Shown one piece after another: positions 31,494 to 43,070 of a stretch of 64,000 bases of DNA. A program made the position numbers and the translations under genes. Each line of letters opens with the position of its first letter. The first letter of the stretch is position 1. This DNA is from VRUE01 sp963805475 (GTDB taxonomy: Bacteria; Actinomycetota; Thermoleophilia; Solirubrobacterales; 70-9), in assembly GCA_963805475.1 (NCBI GenBank), contig CAWDUO010000007.1, positions 1-64,000 on the forward strand. Direction: 5' to 3'. The notes under the pieces are model-generated. The model saw nothing but the letters and a program-made list of their open reading frames with translations. It was not told the origin of the DNA and did no database searches.

Positions 31494-32354
31494 CTAATCC
31501 TCGCCTACCCGGGCCGGCAGCGGCGCCAAACGGCGCTCGCGGCCTTCGTACACGGCGATCTCCCCCACCCCCAGCTCGGCGAGGAGGTCGAGCGCGCGGT
31601 CGTAGGCGAAACCGACCTGCTCGGGCAGGTGGGCGTCGGAGGAGAGGGCGAAGGGGGCGCCGGCCTCGGCGCAGATCGCGGCGAAGGCGGGCGCCGGGTA
31701 GAGCTCGCCGACGGGCTTGCGCAGGCCGGCGGTGGAGAGCTCGACCGCGACGCCGCTCTCGGCGATCGCCTCGACCGCCGGCTCGTAGAAGCGGCGCGGG
31801 TCGCCGCCGGGCAGCGGCCGGCCGCGCCCCCAGACCTTGACCAGGTCGGGGTGGGCGAGGACGTCGAAGAGGCCGGAGCGGGCGCAATCGGCGAGCGCCT
31901 CGAAGTAGCGGCGCCAGACCTCGTCCGCGCCGCCGGCCCCCTCCCAGACGTCCCAGCCCTCGTGGTCGACCGCCCGCTCGCCGAGGAAGTGGACCGAGCC
32001 GACGACGTAGTCGAAGGGGCGCGCGGCGAGCAGCTCGGCGGTGCGCTCCTCGGCGCCGGGGACGAAGTCGCACTCGATCCCGAGCCGCAGCCCGGCGCCG
32101 CGGACGAACTCGCAGTAGGCGTCGAGGTCGTCGCGCGCCTGCTCCCGCCAGAAGGGGTGGCGCCACAGCTCCAGCGCCTGGACGAAGCGGTAGACGTGCT
32201 CGGAGACGCCGAGCTCCTCGATCCCGGCCGCGGCGGCGGCCGCGCGGTAGCGCGCCACGTTCTCCTCGGTGAAGTAGCGCTCCGCCGTCGTCCCGGGCTC
32301 GTCGGGCCGCAGGTGCAGGTGGTAGTCGGTCAGCACCGGGACCACGTTATCCAC
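31494..32354 (-). CDS. PHP-domain phosphatase (histidinol-phosphatase family)
   Basis: 286 aa. The PHP metal ligands appear in order: TDYHLHLRP, IEELGVSEHVY, LGIECDFVPG, VVGSVHFLG, FDVLAHPDLVK and LSSDAHLPEQVG. The closest match is HisK-type histidinol-phosphate phosphatase. With no other his genes in the window, another phosphoester substrate is possible. The start is GTG at 32354 (VDNVVPVLTDYH); a second GTG at 32345 is also possible. Frames extending further upstream are antisense to the DUF389 gene. It is probably co-transcribed with ispF. Confidence 0.85.
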   Translation of the reverse strand: MDNVVPVLTDYHLHLRPDEPGTTAERYFTEENVARYRAAAAAAGIEELGVSEHVYRFVQALELWRHPFWREQARDDLDAYCEFVRGAGLRLGIECDFVPGAEERTAELLAARPFDYVVGSVHFLGERAVDHEGWDVWEGAGGADEVWRRYFEALADCARSGLFDVLAHPDLVKVWGRGRPLPGGDPRRFYEPAVEAIAESGVAVELSTAGLRKPVGELYPAPAFAAICAEAGAPFALSSDAHLPEQVGFAYDRALDLLAELGVGEIAVYEGRERRLAPLPARVGED

Positions 32355-32379
32355 CGCGAGCGCGAGTAGGCTCGGCTCG

Positions 32380-33372
32380 ATGGTGCACCTGCGGATCGTC
32401 GTCCCCGAGTCGCTGTCGCCGCGCGCCGTCGACCTGCTCGAAGCGACCGAGTCGGTCTCGAGCCTGGCCGTGCTCGCGGGCGCGGCGCGCAAGCCGCGCG
32501 GCGACGTGATCCTCTGCGACGTCGCCCGCGAGGACGCCAGCGTCGTGATCGGCGACCTGCGCGAGCTCGGCGTGATCCGCGACGGCTCGATCTCCCTGGA
32601 GGAGATCGACTCGCAGCTCTCGGCGGCCGCCGAACGGGCGGAACGGGCCGCCGCCGGCACGCCCGGCGACTCGGTCGTCTGGGAGGAGGTCGAATCGCGC
32701 ACCTCGGAGACGATCGAACTGAACGCCCACTTCCTCGCCTTCATGATCCTCGCCTGCCTGATCGCCTCGGTCGGGGTGATGCTCGGCCAGCCGGTGCTGA
32801 TCGTCGGCGCGATGGTCGTCGGGCCCGAGTTCGGCCCGCTGGCCGGCGTCTGCGTGGCGATCGTCCAGCGCCGGCCCGAGGTCGCCCGGCGCTCGCTGAG
32901 GGCGCTCGCGGTCGGCTTCCCGGTCGGGATCACGGCGGCCTTCCTGCTCGGCCTGTTCGCCAAGTGGACCGGCCTGATCGGAACGGGCTTCGTGCTCGAC
33001 GAACACGCCCTGACCGCGTTCATCTCCGAACCGACCACGTTCTCGTTCATCGTCGCCCTGTTCGCCGGCGTCGCCGGCACGCTCTCGCTGACCGCGGCCA
33101 AGTCGGGCGCCCTGGTCGGGGTGCTGATCTCGGTGACGACGATCCCCGCGGCGGCGGCGATCGGCGTCGCCTGCGCCTTCGGCGACTGGTCGAGCTGGCG
33201 CGGCGCGATGGCCCAGCTGGCGATCAACCTCGGCGCGATCCTGATCGCCGGCGTGGCGACGCTGCTGATCCAGCGCGGGGTCTTCCAGCGGCGCGAGGAG
33301 CGCCACCACAGCGACGACTCGCGCGCCCGCGCCGGCCTGCCGACCGACGCGCCGCCGGGGAGGGCGCGGTGA
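32380..33372 (+). CDS. DUF389 family membrane protein
   Basis: 330 aa. The N-terminal cytoplasmic domain of about 110 residues (VHLRIVVPESLSPRAVDLLE, GDVILCDVAREDASVVIGDL) is followed by about six membrane helices, with the family signature LIVGAMVVGPEFGPLAGVC and GALVGVLISVTTIPAAAAIG. The hydrophilic tail is RREERHHSDD. DUF389 proteins are widespread with no defined transport activity. TAGGCT lies 7 nt before the ATG. It overlaps a 51-aa membrane protein gene by 4 nt (GTGA). Confidence 0.88.
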   Translation: MVHLRIVVPESLSPRAVDLLEATESVSSLAVLAGAARKPRGDVILCDVAREDASVVIGDLRELGVIRDGSISLEEIDSQLSAAAERAERAAAGTPGDSVVWEEVESRTSETIELNAHFLAFMILACLIASVGVMLGQPVLIVGAMVVGPEFGPLAGVCVAIVQRRPEVARRSLRALAVGFPVGITAAFLLGLFAKWTGLIGTGFVLDEHALTAFISEPTTFSFIVALFAGVAGTLSLTAAKSGALVGVLISVTTIPAAAAIGVACAFGDWSSWRGAMAQLAINLGAILIAGVATLLIQRGVFQRREERHHSDDSRARAGLPTDAPPGRAR

Positions 33373-33524
33373 GCCGCGCCCGCCAGCTCGCGATCATGCT
33401 CGGCGCCTTCGCGCTGGGGACGGCGGCCGCCGCGGCGCTCGGCGCGATCGGCTTCGGCGTGGCCTTGGGGGTCGGCCAGATCTGTTTCGCCGCGGCGCTG
33501 GTCTTCGTATTACTGAGCGGCTGA
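33369..33524 (+). CDS. 51-aa double-helix membrane protein
   Basis: VSRARQLAIMLGAFALGTAA, then AAALGAIGFGVALGVGQICF and AAALVFVLLSG: two hydrophobic segments and almost no soluble part. GTG overlaps the DUF389 stop, so it is translationally coupled and may be a small subunit of the same membrane complex. Its end overlaps the ispD 3' end on the other strand by 15 nt. Confidence 0.6.
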   Translation: MSRARQLAIMLGAFALGTAAAAALGAIGFGVALGVGQICFAAALVFVLLSG

Positions 33525-34220
33525 GCGATCGTCGAGCAACATCCCGGCGACCTTCAGGTCCAGCGGCGTCGTCACCTTGACGTTCTCCGGCGAGGAGGGG
33601 TGGATCAGCACCCGTCCCCCCGCCGCCTCGACGATCGTCGCCTCGTCGGTCGCCGTCTCCACCCGACTCGGATCGGCCTCGAGCGCCCGGCGCAACACCT
33701 CGACCCGGAACACCTGCGGCGTCTGCGCCGCCCACAGAAAGTCCCGATCCAACGTCTCAACCACGCTCCGCTGTTCCTTTTCCTCGTTATCCGAGGAAAA
33801 GGAACAGCGGAGCGTGGGGGCGGCGCGCTTGATCGTGTCGGTTACGGGGACGGCGGCGATCGCGCCGTCCGCCTCGGGGTCGGCTAGCAGGGTGGAGAGG
33901 ACGCCCTCGACCAGCTCGGGCGTGACGAGGGGACGGGCGGCGTCGTGGATCGCGACCAGCTCGGTGCCCACCGCCGCGAGGGCGTTCGACACCGACTGGG
34001 CGCGGGTGGCGCCGCCGTCGACGACGCCGAGGTCGTGACCGCCGAGGTCGTGCACGTGCCCGGGCGGGCAGGCGACGACGATCGAGCGCACGCCGCTTGC
34101 CGCCCGCATCGCGGCGATCGACCACTCGACCAGCGGCCGGCCGGCGAGGGGCACGAAGGCCTTCGGGCCGCCGGCTCCGAGCCTCTCGCCGGAGCCGGCG
34201 GCCGCGATGACCGCGGTGAC
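33510..34220 (-). CDS. ispD: 2-C-methyl-D-erythritol 4-phosphate cytidylyltransferase with in-frame palindrome insertion
   Basis: About 237 aa. The N-terminal CTP-binding block VIAAAGSGERLGAGGPKAFV is readable to 34220. IHDAARPLVTPELVEG, PVTDTIKRAAP, LWAAQTPQVFRVEVL, TDEATIVEAAGG and ENVKVTTPLDLKVA follow, all IspD landmarks. Between DTIKRAAP and VETLDRDF lies an extra segment, TLRCSFSSDNEEKEQRS, encoded by a perfect 57-bp family B hairpin (33761-33817), that is 19 codons in frame. It falls in a loop where IspD proteins vary in length. No ATG or GTG lies before VTAVIAAAG, so the start is unclear (it may overlap carD, use a rare codon, or be hidden by an indel). Confidence 0.88.
   Translation of the reverse strand, partial: VTAVIAAAGSGERLGAGGPKAFVPLAGRPLVEWSIAAMRAASGVRSIVVACPPGHVHDLGGHDLGVVDGGATRAQSVSNALAAVGTELVAIHDAARPLVTPELVEGVLSTLLADPEADGAIAAVPVTDTIKRAAPTLRCSFSSDNEEKEQRSVVETLDRDFLWAAQTPQVFRVEVLRRALEADPSRVETATDEATIVEAAGGRVLIHPSSPENVKVTTPLDLKVAGMLLDDRSAAQ
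33761..33817. repeat. Palindromic repeat family B, copy 4, inside ispD
   Basis: Perfect 26-bp arms (33761-33786 and 33792-33817, beginning CCACGCTCCGCTGTTCCTTT) with a 5-nt loop TTATC. The longest perfect stem found in the window. Total 57 nt, exactly 19 codons. Confidence 0.92.
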
Positions 34221-34242
34221 GGACGCTGCCGCCGGGGCGGCG

Positions 34243-34803
34243 CTACGCGGTGGCGGCGAAGCGCTCCTCCAGCAGCCCGTCGAGGTACCCCTCCGCGCCC
34301 TCCTCGTCCTTGTCGAGCGCGTACATGAACTCCGAGGCGAGGATCTTCTTCGCCCGCGTGTACATCTGCTTCTCGCCGGTCGAGAGGCCCTTCTCCATCT
34401 CGCGGATCGCCAGGTTGCGGACGACCTCGGCGAGCTCGAAGACGTCGCCGGTCTTGATCTTCTCGCGGTTGTACTTGAAGCGCCGGTTCCAGTTCTTCGG
34501 CATCTCCGACACCTCGTCGGTGAGGACGGAGGTGACCTTCTTGATTTCCTCCTCGTCGATCACCCGCCGCAGCCCCGCCTTGCCGGCGTTTTCGCAGGGG
34601 ACCATCACGGTGAGCTCGTTGTGGAGGATCTTGATCGTGAGGTACTCACGCTCCTCGCCCATCAGCTCACGCGCTTCTTTCTTCATCACCAGGCCGGCGC
34701 CATGATGGGGATAGACGACCTTGTCGCCCTCCTCGAAGTCGCACACGTACTCGACTTCCTCTTCGATGACGACCGCCTCGGTGGCCTCCTCTAGCTGGGG
34801 AAT
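34243..34803 (-). CDS. carD: CarD family transcriptional regulator
   Basis: 186 aa from a possible ATT start, or 167 aa from GTG at 34746. The RNA-polymerase-interacting domain is FEEGDKVVYPHHGAGLVMKK to VMVPCENAGKAGLRRVIDEE. The C-terminal helical DNA-binding domain includes MPKNWNRRFKYNREKIKTGD and LSTGEKQMYTRAKKILASEF. CarD stabilises open complexes, notably at rRNA promoters. AAAGGAG lies 7 nt before ATT at 34803, in frame with acidic residues IPQLEEATEAVVIEEEVEYV leading into the domain. No better start lies between it and the disA stop. The order disA-carD-ispD is common in actinobacteria. Confidence 0.93.
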   Translation of the reverse strand: MPQLEEATEAVVIEEEVEYVCDFEEGDKVVYPHHGAGLVMKKEARELMGEEREYLTIKILHNELTVMVPCENAGKAGLRRVIDEEEIKKVTSVLTDEVSEMPKNWNRRFKYNREKIKTGDVFELAEVVRNLAIREMEKGLSTGEKQMYTRAKKILASEFMYALDKDEEGAEGYLDGLLEERFAATA

Positions 34804-34843
34804 CGCTCTGCTCCTTTCGATTTGCGACGACCTCTGCCGGCCG

Positions 34844-35956
34844 TCAACTCTGTAAGTACCTGTCGACCAAGTCGACTTCCCGGAGCCTGCGCAGGCCCTC
34901 GCGGATGTCCTTGGCCCTCGTCTCGCCCACGTCCTCGACCGCCTCCAGGTCGGCGTCGGAGGCGGCCAGGACCTCCTCCAAGCCGCCGAGCTCGCGGACG
35001 ATCTTCTGGACGACGAGCTTGGGGATGCGCGGGATGCGCCCCAGGATCCGGTAGCCGCGCGGCGCCACCGGGAAGTCGAGCGTGTTGAGCTTGCGGTCGT
35101 AGCCGAGCAGCTCGGCGAGGCGGCCGAAGTCGAGCACGTCCTCGTGCGGCAGGCGGGCCAGCGACTGCAGCGCGGTGGCCAGGTTCTGCTCGGTGTCCTC
35201 GACCAGGTAGTCGCGGATCAGCGCGCTCTTTTCGGCGGCGACGCCGACCATCGTCTCCTCCAGCTGCATCTCGATCAGGCGGCCCTCGGTGCCGAGCTCG
35301 ACGATGTAGCGCTCGACCTCGACCGCCATCCGCGTCGTCAGCTCGGCGCGCTGGAGGGCGGTGAGCGCGTCGTAGAGGACGCCGCCGCCCTCGAACTCGA
35401 GCACCGTGAGGCGGTTGGAGACGTGTTCGAGCCGCTCGCGGTACTTCTCCAGCGTCGCCAGGCCCTGGTTGGCCTTGGCCAGCACCGCGGGGATCTCCTG
35501 GAGGATGTACTTGGTCCCCTCGACGTAGAGCGAGACGACGTCGCGGCGCTGGGAGATCGCGACGACCAGCGCCTTGGTCTGCTTGGAGACGCGCTCGGCG
35601 GTGCGGTGGCGGGTGCCGGTCTCCGAGGAGAGGATCGTCGGGTCGGGCATCAGCTGCACGTTGGCCCAGACGATCTTCGTCGCCTCGGCGTTGAGCACGA
35701 TCGCGCCGTCCATCTTCGCCACCTGGTAGAGCATCGCCGGCGTGTAGTCGATGTCGAGCCGGATCCCGCCGGATAGCAGGTGGGAGATGTCGCCGGGGTC
35801 GCCGACGACGATCAGGCCGCCGGTGCTGGCGTGGACGATGTTGTCGAGCCCCTCGCGCAGCGCGGCGCCGGGGGCGACGACGTCCAGCGCCCGCAGCAAC
35901 CGGGGGTCCTGGCGTTCCGCTAGTTCGTGAAGCTCATCGCCAGGTACGGAAGACAT
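34844..35956 (-). CDS. disA: DNA integrity scanning diadenylate cyclase DisA
   Basis: 370 aa. The DAC domain carries VAKMDGAIVL (DGA) and TGTRHRTAERVSKQT (RHR), the active-site motifs for making c-di-AMP from two ATP. A central helical spine follows (LPHEDVLDFGRLAELLGYDR), then a C-terminal HhH DNA-binding domain (LEAVEDVGETRAKDIREGLR). DisA scans for branched DNA and links damage to c-di-AMP level. ATG directly follows AGAGGAG, which is unusually close. It is the first gene of disA-carD-ispD. Confidence 0.96.
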   Translation of the reverse strand: MSSVPGDELHELAERQDPRLLRALDVVAPGAALREGLDNIVHASTGGLIVVGDPGDISHLLSGGIRLDIDYTPAMLYQVAKMDGAIVLNAEATKIVWANVQLMPDPTILSSETGTRHRTAERVSKQTKALVVAISQRRDVVSLYVEGTKYILQEIPAVLAKANQGLATLEKYRERLEHVSNRLTVLEFEGGGVLYDALTALQRAELTTRMAVEVERYIVELGTEGRLIEMQLEETMVGVAAEKSALIRDYLVEDTEQNLATALQSLARLPHEDVLDFGRLAELLGYDRKLNTLDFPVAPRGYRILGRIPRIPKLVVQKIVRELGGLEEVLAASDADLEAVEDVGETRAKDIREGLRRLREVDLVDRYLQS

Positions 35957-36044
35957 CTCCTCTAGGATGGCAAATTCCGCTCTGGAATGCGGTCTGGCTA
36001 ATTCCTAGTGGAAAGGTCGGAGAGGATATTGTCAAGTCGATCGG

Positions 36045-37172
36045 TCACGCGCCGACCAGGTCGCGCTCGGGATCGATGTCCCAGCGGGCGCCGACCGCGG
36101 CAGCTCCTCGCTGAGCGGCCAGCGGTCGGGCCGCTCCTCCCCCTCGTGCTCGGGGCTGGCGCCCTTCAGCGCCATGCAGCCGGCGTTGTCGCCGATCGCG
36201 CGGATCGCCGCCACGTCCTCGTCGCTGAGCCGCTGCTCGGCCGGCATGTGGGCCAGCTCGACCCGCTTGGCCTCGATCGGGCAGGCGTCCGGGCCGGCCT
36301 CCTGGATCAGGGTCGGGACGACGCACTCGACCGCGGGGTGGGCGAGGTTCCACTGGCAGGCGAGCTGGATCGGCGTCAGCCGCGCCCGTTCGGCGATCGG
36401 CTCGAGCAGCGCCAGCTTCTCCAGCCCGGCCTCGATCCAGCCGTCGGGGCGGAACGCCCGGTGGTCGCCCTGGGCGAGCTCCATCCCCGGCCGCAGGTCG
36501 CCCCAGAAGAGGCCGCCGTAGTCGACCACCCGGGTGATCACGCGGACGTCGTTGCGCGCCGCGGCGTCGAGGCAGAGCTCGCCCGGCCAGGGCTCGAACG
36601 GGTTGAGGATGATCATCGCCCAGTCGATCCGCTCGCCGAAGCGCTCGATGCAGGAGATCAGGTCGAGCGTGAAGCCGTTGGCGGGGCCCGGGCGCGACGC
36701 CGATCTGCCCGGCGAGGCCCTCCTCGCGCAGCGCCGCCATCGCGTCCCAGACCGCCTCGCTGGAGTAGCCGGTGCGGTCGGGGTTGTGCAGCAGCAGCAG
36801 GTCGAAGCGCTCGGCGCCGAGCCGCTCGAGGCTGCGCTCGGTCGCCATCCGCAGGTAGTCGCCGTACTCGTCCGGCCCGCGCAGCCGCGGGTCGGTGAAG
36901 CGCGGGAAGCCGCGCGGCCCGTCGCGCTCGCCCGCGTAGAAGTCGTGGCCGACCGCGCCGACCAGCGAGTACTCGTCGCGCGGCACGCCGGCCAGCGCCC
37001 GGCCGACGATCCGGTCGGCCTCGCCCTGGCCGTAGGTGTCGGCGGTGAGCACCGTGTCGATGCCCTCGCCGGGCCGCAGCAGCGCCTCCAGCCGCTCCTC
37101 CTCGATCGCCTCGCCGAAGCGGATGAAGCGGCCGCCGCTCCAGCTGCCGAGCGCCGCCCTGCCCCGCCTCCC

Positions 37173-37176
<4 letters not shown>
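36045..37176 (-). CDS. Aldo/keto reductase family protein (frameshifted)
   Basis: About 375 aa when repaired. Recognisable blocks in successive frames are ALGSWSGGRFIRFGEAIEEE, TADTYGQGEADRIVGRALAG, ATERSLERLGAERFDLLLLH (AKR core), then MIILNPFEPWPGELCLDAAA, LTPIQLACQWNLAHPAVECV and the tail RWDIDPERDLVGA. Frame changes occur near 37155, 36690 and 36090, each of one base. ATG at 37176 overlaps the clpC stop. It probably reduces small carbonyls with NADPH. The frameshifts match the indel pattern in the essential genes next door, so I treat the gene as intact in the organism. Confidence 0.75.
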
Positions 37177-39714
<2,538 letters not shown>

Positions 39715-39853
39715 AGGCTTCCTCTCTTGACCCTCTACAGGTCAAACGCGATTTGCGGTCGGAAGTACCGGAGACGCCCTTCGGTTATCGGGAAGCGCCC
39801 ATCTGCCCCTTAAACGATACCGAGACCGCCCACCCGGCCTTGGGTCCCCGATT

Positions 39854-39873
39854 GCCGCTCGTAGCGGCTTTTT
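39854..39873 (+). terminator. Stem-loop with T-run between lysS and clpC
   Basis: GCCGCT CGT AGCGGC TTTTT. The T-run is on the plus strand, opposite to lysS and clpC, so it may act mainly on antisense transcripts or be a structured leader element of clpC. Confidence 0.4.
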
Positions 39874-39881
39874 CGGCCGTT

Positions 39882-41365
39882 TCAGGAGCGCATCGCCGGG
39901 AAAAGGACGACCTCGCGCAGGCTGCGCGCTCCCGTCAGCATCATCGCAAGCCGGTCGATCGCCGAGGCCGACGCCGCCGGTCGGCGGCATTCCGTGCTCC
40001 AGCGCCTCGACGAACGCCTCGTCGTAGGGCTGCGCCTCCTCGTCGCCGCGCGCCAGCTCCTCGGCCTGCTGCTCGAAGCGCCGCCGCTGCTCGTCGGGGT
40101 CGTTGAGCTCGCTGAACGAGTTGGCGATCTCGATCCCGCCGACGAAGGCCTCCCAGCGCTCGACCAGGCCGGGCTCGGTGCGGTGCGCCTTGGCGAAGGG
40201 CGAGAGCTCGACCGGGTAGTCGACGACGAAGGTCGGCTGGATCAGCTGCGGCTCGACCGCCTTGGAGAGCAGGCCGTCGACCAGCTTGCCCCAGCCCTCG
40301 GCCGGGTCGGGCTCGCCCTCCATCGCCGCGGCCAGCGCCTCGCGCGTCGGGTGCTCGGCGATGTCGATCGCCGGCGCGCTCGCGGATCGCCTCGCGCAGG
40401 GTCACCCGCCGCCAGGGCGGCGCCAGGTCGATCTCGACCCCGTCGCGCTCGACCACGGTCGTGCCCAGCACCCGCTCCGCGACCTCGGCGACCAGCAGCT
40501 CGAGGTCGTGCGCGGTCTTCTCGTAGTCGGCGTAGGCCTCGTACCACTCGAGCATCGTGAACTCGGGGTTGTGCTTGTGCGAGACGCCCTCGTTGCGGAA
40601 GTCCTTGCCCAGCTCGTAGACCTTGTCGATGCCGCCGACGACCAGCCGCTTGAGGTAGAGCTCGGTCGCGATCCGCAGGTAGAAGTCGCGGTCGAGCGCG
40701 TTGTGGTGGGTGGTGAACGGGCCGCGCCAGGGCGCCGCCGTAGAGCGGCTGCAGGACCGGGCGTCTCGACCTCGACGAAGCCGTGCTCGTCGAGCCAGCG
40801 GCGGGTCTCGGCGATCGCCCTGGCGCGGATCAGCGAAGACGCGCCGGCTCTCCTCGTTGGCGAGCAGGTCGAGCTCGCGCTGCCGGTAGCGGGTTTCGAC
40901 GTCCTCGAGGCCGTGGAACTTGTCGGGCGGCGGCCGCAGGCTCTTCGCCAGCAGGCGCCAGTGGTCGATCGCCAGCGAGAGCTCGCCGCCGCGCCGCGTC
41001 GCCAGCGCCGTCCCCTCGACCCCGACGAAGTCGCCGAGGTCGAGCTCGACCAGCGCCTCGAAGGCCTCGGCGCCGAGCTTGTCGGCGGTGGCGTGCAGCT
41101 GGATCTGGCCGCTGCCGTCGCGCAGGTCGAGGAAGGCCGCCTTGCCGTGGCCGCGCCGGGCGACGATCCGCCCGGCGACCCGGTGCCGCGAGTCGGTCTC
41201 CATCCCCGCCGCCAGCCCCGCGTGCGCCGCCCGCACCTCGCCGATCTCCTCCCGTTCCTCGAAGGAGTGCGGGAACGGGTCGATCGCCGGCCTCGCGGAT
41301 GCGCTCCAGCTTCGCGCGCCGGTCGCGCAGGACGTCGGAGAGCTCTGCTCCTCTGGCTCGCTCAT
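39882..41365 (-). CDS. lysS: Lysine-tRNA ligase, class II (several apparent frameshifts)
   Basis: About 490 aa when repaired. The OB-fold anticodon domain (RVAGRIVARRGHGKAAFLDL, DLGDFVGVEGTAL) and class II catalytic motifs are present: FTTHHNALDRDFYLRIATEL, KVYELGKDFRNEGVSHKHNP with FTMLEWYEAYADY, and GLGIDRLAMMLTGARSLREV with VVLFPAMRS. The frame changes at about 41345, 41287, 40850, 40760, 40715, 40388 and 39957; three of these are the same event, an extra G in GGC-G-ATCGA. An organism needs lysS, no other copy is visible, and homology continues across every break, so these are most likely consensus errors. Confidence 0.9.
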
Positions 41366-41387
41366 GAAGGCGCGAGCCTATCGGCCG

Positions 41388-41868
41388 CTACGCGCTCTCG
41401 ATCTTGGTGATTTTGAATTTCTTCTTCGGGCCGCGCGGGCGTCTCGACCGCGACGATGTCGTTGCGCTTGTGGCCGAGCAGCGCCTTGCCGATCGGCGAC
41501 TCGTTGGAGAGCTTCTGCTCGGCCGGGTTGGCCTCGGTCGAGCCGACGATCTGGAACTTCTGCGAGTCGCCGCTCTTCTGGTCCTTGACGTGGACGATCG
41601 AGCCGAAGCTGACGGCGTCGGTGTCGACGTCCTTCTCGTCGATCACGGTCGCGCGCCGCAGCCGCTCTTCGAGCTGGGCGATCCGCCCCTCGACCAGCGC
41701 CTGCTCGTTCTTGGCGTCGTCGTACTCGGCGTTCTCGGAGATGTCGCCGAACTCGCGCGCCTCCTTGATCCGTTCCGCCACCTCGCGCCGTTTGGCGGTC
41801 GACAGGTACTCGATTTCCTCTTTGAGCTTCTCGAGCCCTTCCGGGGTGATTACGGCTTGACGAGTCAC
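41388..41868 (-). CDS. greA: Transcription elongation factor GreA (one apparent frameshift)
   Basis: About 160 aa when repaired. The N-terminal coiled coil is TPEGLEKLKEEIEYLSTAKR, EFGDISENAEYDDAKNEQAL and GRIAQLEERLRRATVID, with the acidic tip that reaches the polymerase active site. The C-terminal FKBP-like domain is FQIVGSTEANPAEQKLSNES with PIGKALLGHKRND. One extra base near 41430 shifts the end; repaired it reads PKKKFKITKIESA, the normal GreA end. GreA rescues backtracked RNA polymerase. Its stop lies 22 nt before the lysS ATG, a common greA-lysS order. Confidence 0.93.
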
Positions 41869-42036
41869 TTTGCGCTGGACCTCGCTTCGGCTTTGCTGGA
41901 CGGTTGTCTGTTCGGCCCGTAGACCGAAAAATGCCCGGGAACGACGCCTGCGGACGCCGCACCTGGGCCGGAAGTCGCGGGATTATAGCGAGGGCGTCAG
42001 CTCGGCACTCGGGGTTTTTGGGCGGCCGATCGGCGA

Positions 42037-42992
42037 TCAGCTGCGCGCGCTGGGCAGGTCGGCGCTGCGCTGGAGCTCCTCGGCGACCTCCTCCGGGGCG
42101 CCCGAGCGCCTCGACGTACCAGGGGTAGAACTTGCGCAGGTAGCGGGCCGCGCGCTCGGGCCCCAGGTGCTCCTCGGCGCGGTCGACCGTCCACAGCAGC
42201 TCGGCGACGACCTCCTCGCGCGAGGGCGGCGTCGGTGCGGCGGCCGGTCAGCTGCTCGAACAGCCACGGGTTGCCGAGCGAGCCGCGCGCCAGCATCACC
42301 GCGGCGGCGCCGGACTCTCGGTAGGCGCGGCGCGCCGACTCGGCGTCGTCGAGGCCGCCGGAGACGATCACCGGCACGTCGATCCGCTCGACCAGCTCGC
42401 GGGTCAGCGCGTAGTCGGGGCTGCCCTTGTGCTTGATCGTCGCCGCCCGCGGGTGGAAGCCGATCGCCGCCGCGCCGCCCTCCTCGGCGAGGCGCACGGC
42501 GAGGTCGAAGCCGGAGCGGTCGCCGGGGCGCAGGCCGGAGCGCAGCTTCGCGGTGACCGGCAGGCCGCTGCCCTCGCGCGCGCCGCGCAGCAGGGCGAGC
42601 GCCAGCTCGGGGTCGGCGAGCAGCTCGACCCCGGCGCCGGTCTTGCGCACCTTGCGCACCGGGCAGCCCATGTTGATGTCGATCAGGTCGGCGCCGGCCT
42701 CGGCGGCGATCGCGGCGCCGGAGCGCATCACCTCGGGGTCGTGGCCGAAGAGCTGCACCGAGACGGGATGCTCGTCGGGGTGGATCCGCATCAGCTCGCG
42801 CAGCGTGCGCTCGTTGCGGTAGTGCAGGCCGAAGCTGGAGACCATCTCCGAGACGGCGAGCCCCGCCCCGTGCCGCTTCGCCTGCAGGCGCACGAACCAG
42901 TTGCCGATCCCGGCCAGCGGCGCCAGCAGGACGCGGTTGGGGATCTCGACGCCGCCGATCGCGAAAGGCGCGGTCAAAGGTGGCTGCGCCAT
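42037..42992 (-). CDS. dusB: tRNA-dihydrouridine synthase, DusB type (two apparent frameshifts)
   Basis: About 317 aa when repaired. FMN-barrel motifs: PNRVLLAPLAGIGNWFVRLQ, DLIDINMGCPVRKVRKTGAG (catalytic Cys), LPVTAKLRSGLRPGD, IGFHPRAATIKHKGSPDYAL, PVIVSGGLDDAESA and AVMLARGSLGNPWLFEQL. After two one-base breaks (near 42235 and 42100) the helical C-terminal domain continues as PPSREEVVAELLWTVDRAEE and APEEVAEELQRSADLPSARS. It reduces uridines in tRNA. Start ATG 42992 is chosen; an ATG at 43022 would lie inside the hairpin at 43007. Confidence 0.88.
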
Positions 42993-43006
42993 CCCCGGAC
43001 GCGGGA

Positions 43007-43045
43007 GCGAGGGCCTATCCATATCTGATTCCTTTAGGCCCTCGC
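43007..43045. terminator. Hairpin between coaX and dusB
   Basis: GCGAGGGCCTA (43007-43017) and TAGGCCCTCGC (43035-43045): perfect 11-bp arms with a 17-nt loop. It lies after the coaX stop and just before dusB, so it may end the coaX transcript or attenuate dusB. Confidence 0.5.
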
Positions 43046-43070
43046 GGGAGCAGAGGAGATGGCGCTTTTT

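Noticed and set aside
39715..39770. A CtsR-type operator before clpC (TTGACC...GGGTCAA).
   Set aside because: CtsR boxes are direct repeats of GGTCAAA; this is an inverted repeat and no ctsR gene is seen. Left as an unassigned inverted repeat.
39882..41365. lysS as a true pseudogene.
   Set aside because: An essential function, homology continuous across all breaks, and the same one-base errors in neighbouring clpC and greA argue for sequence errors.
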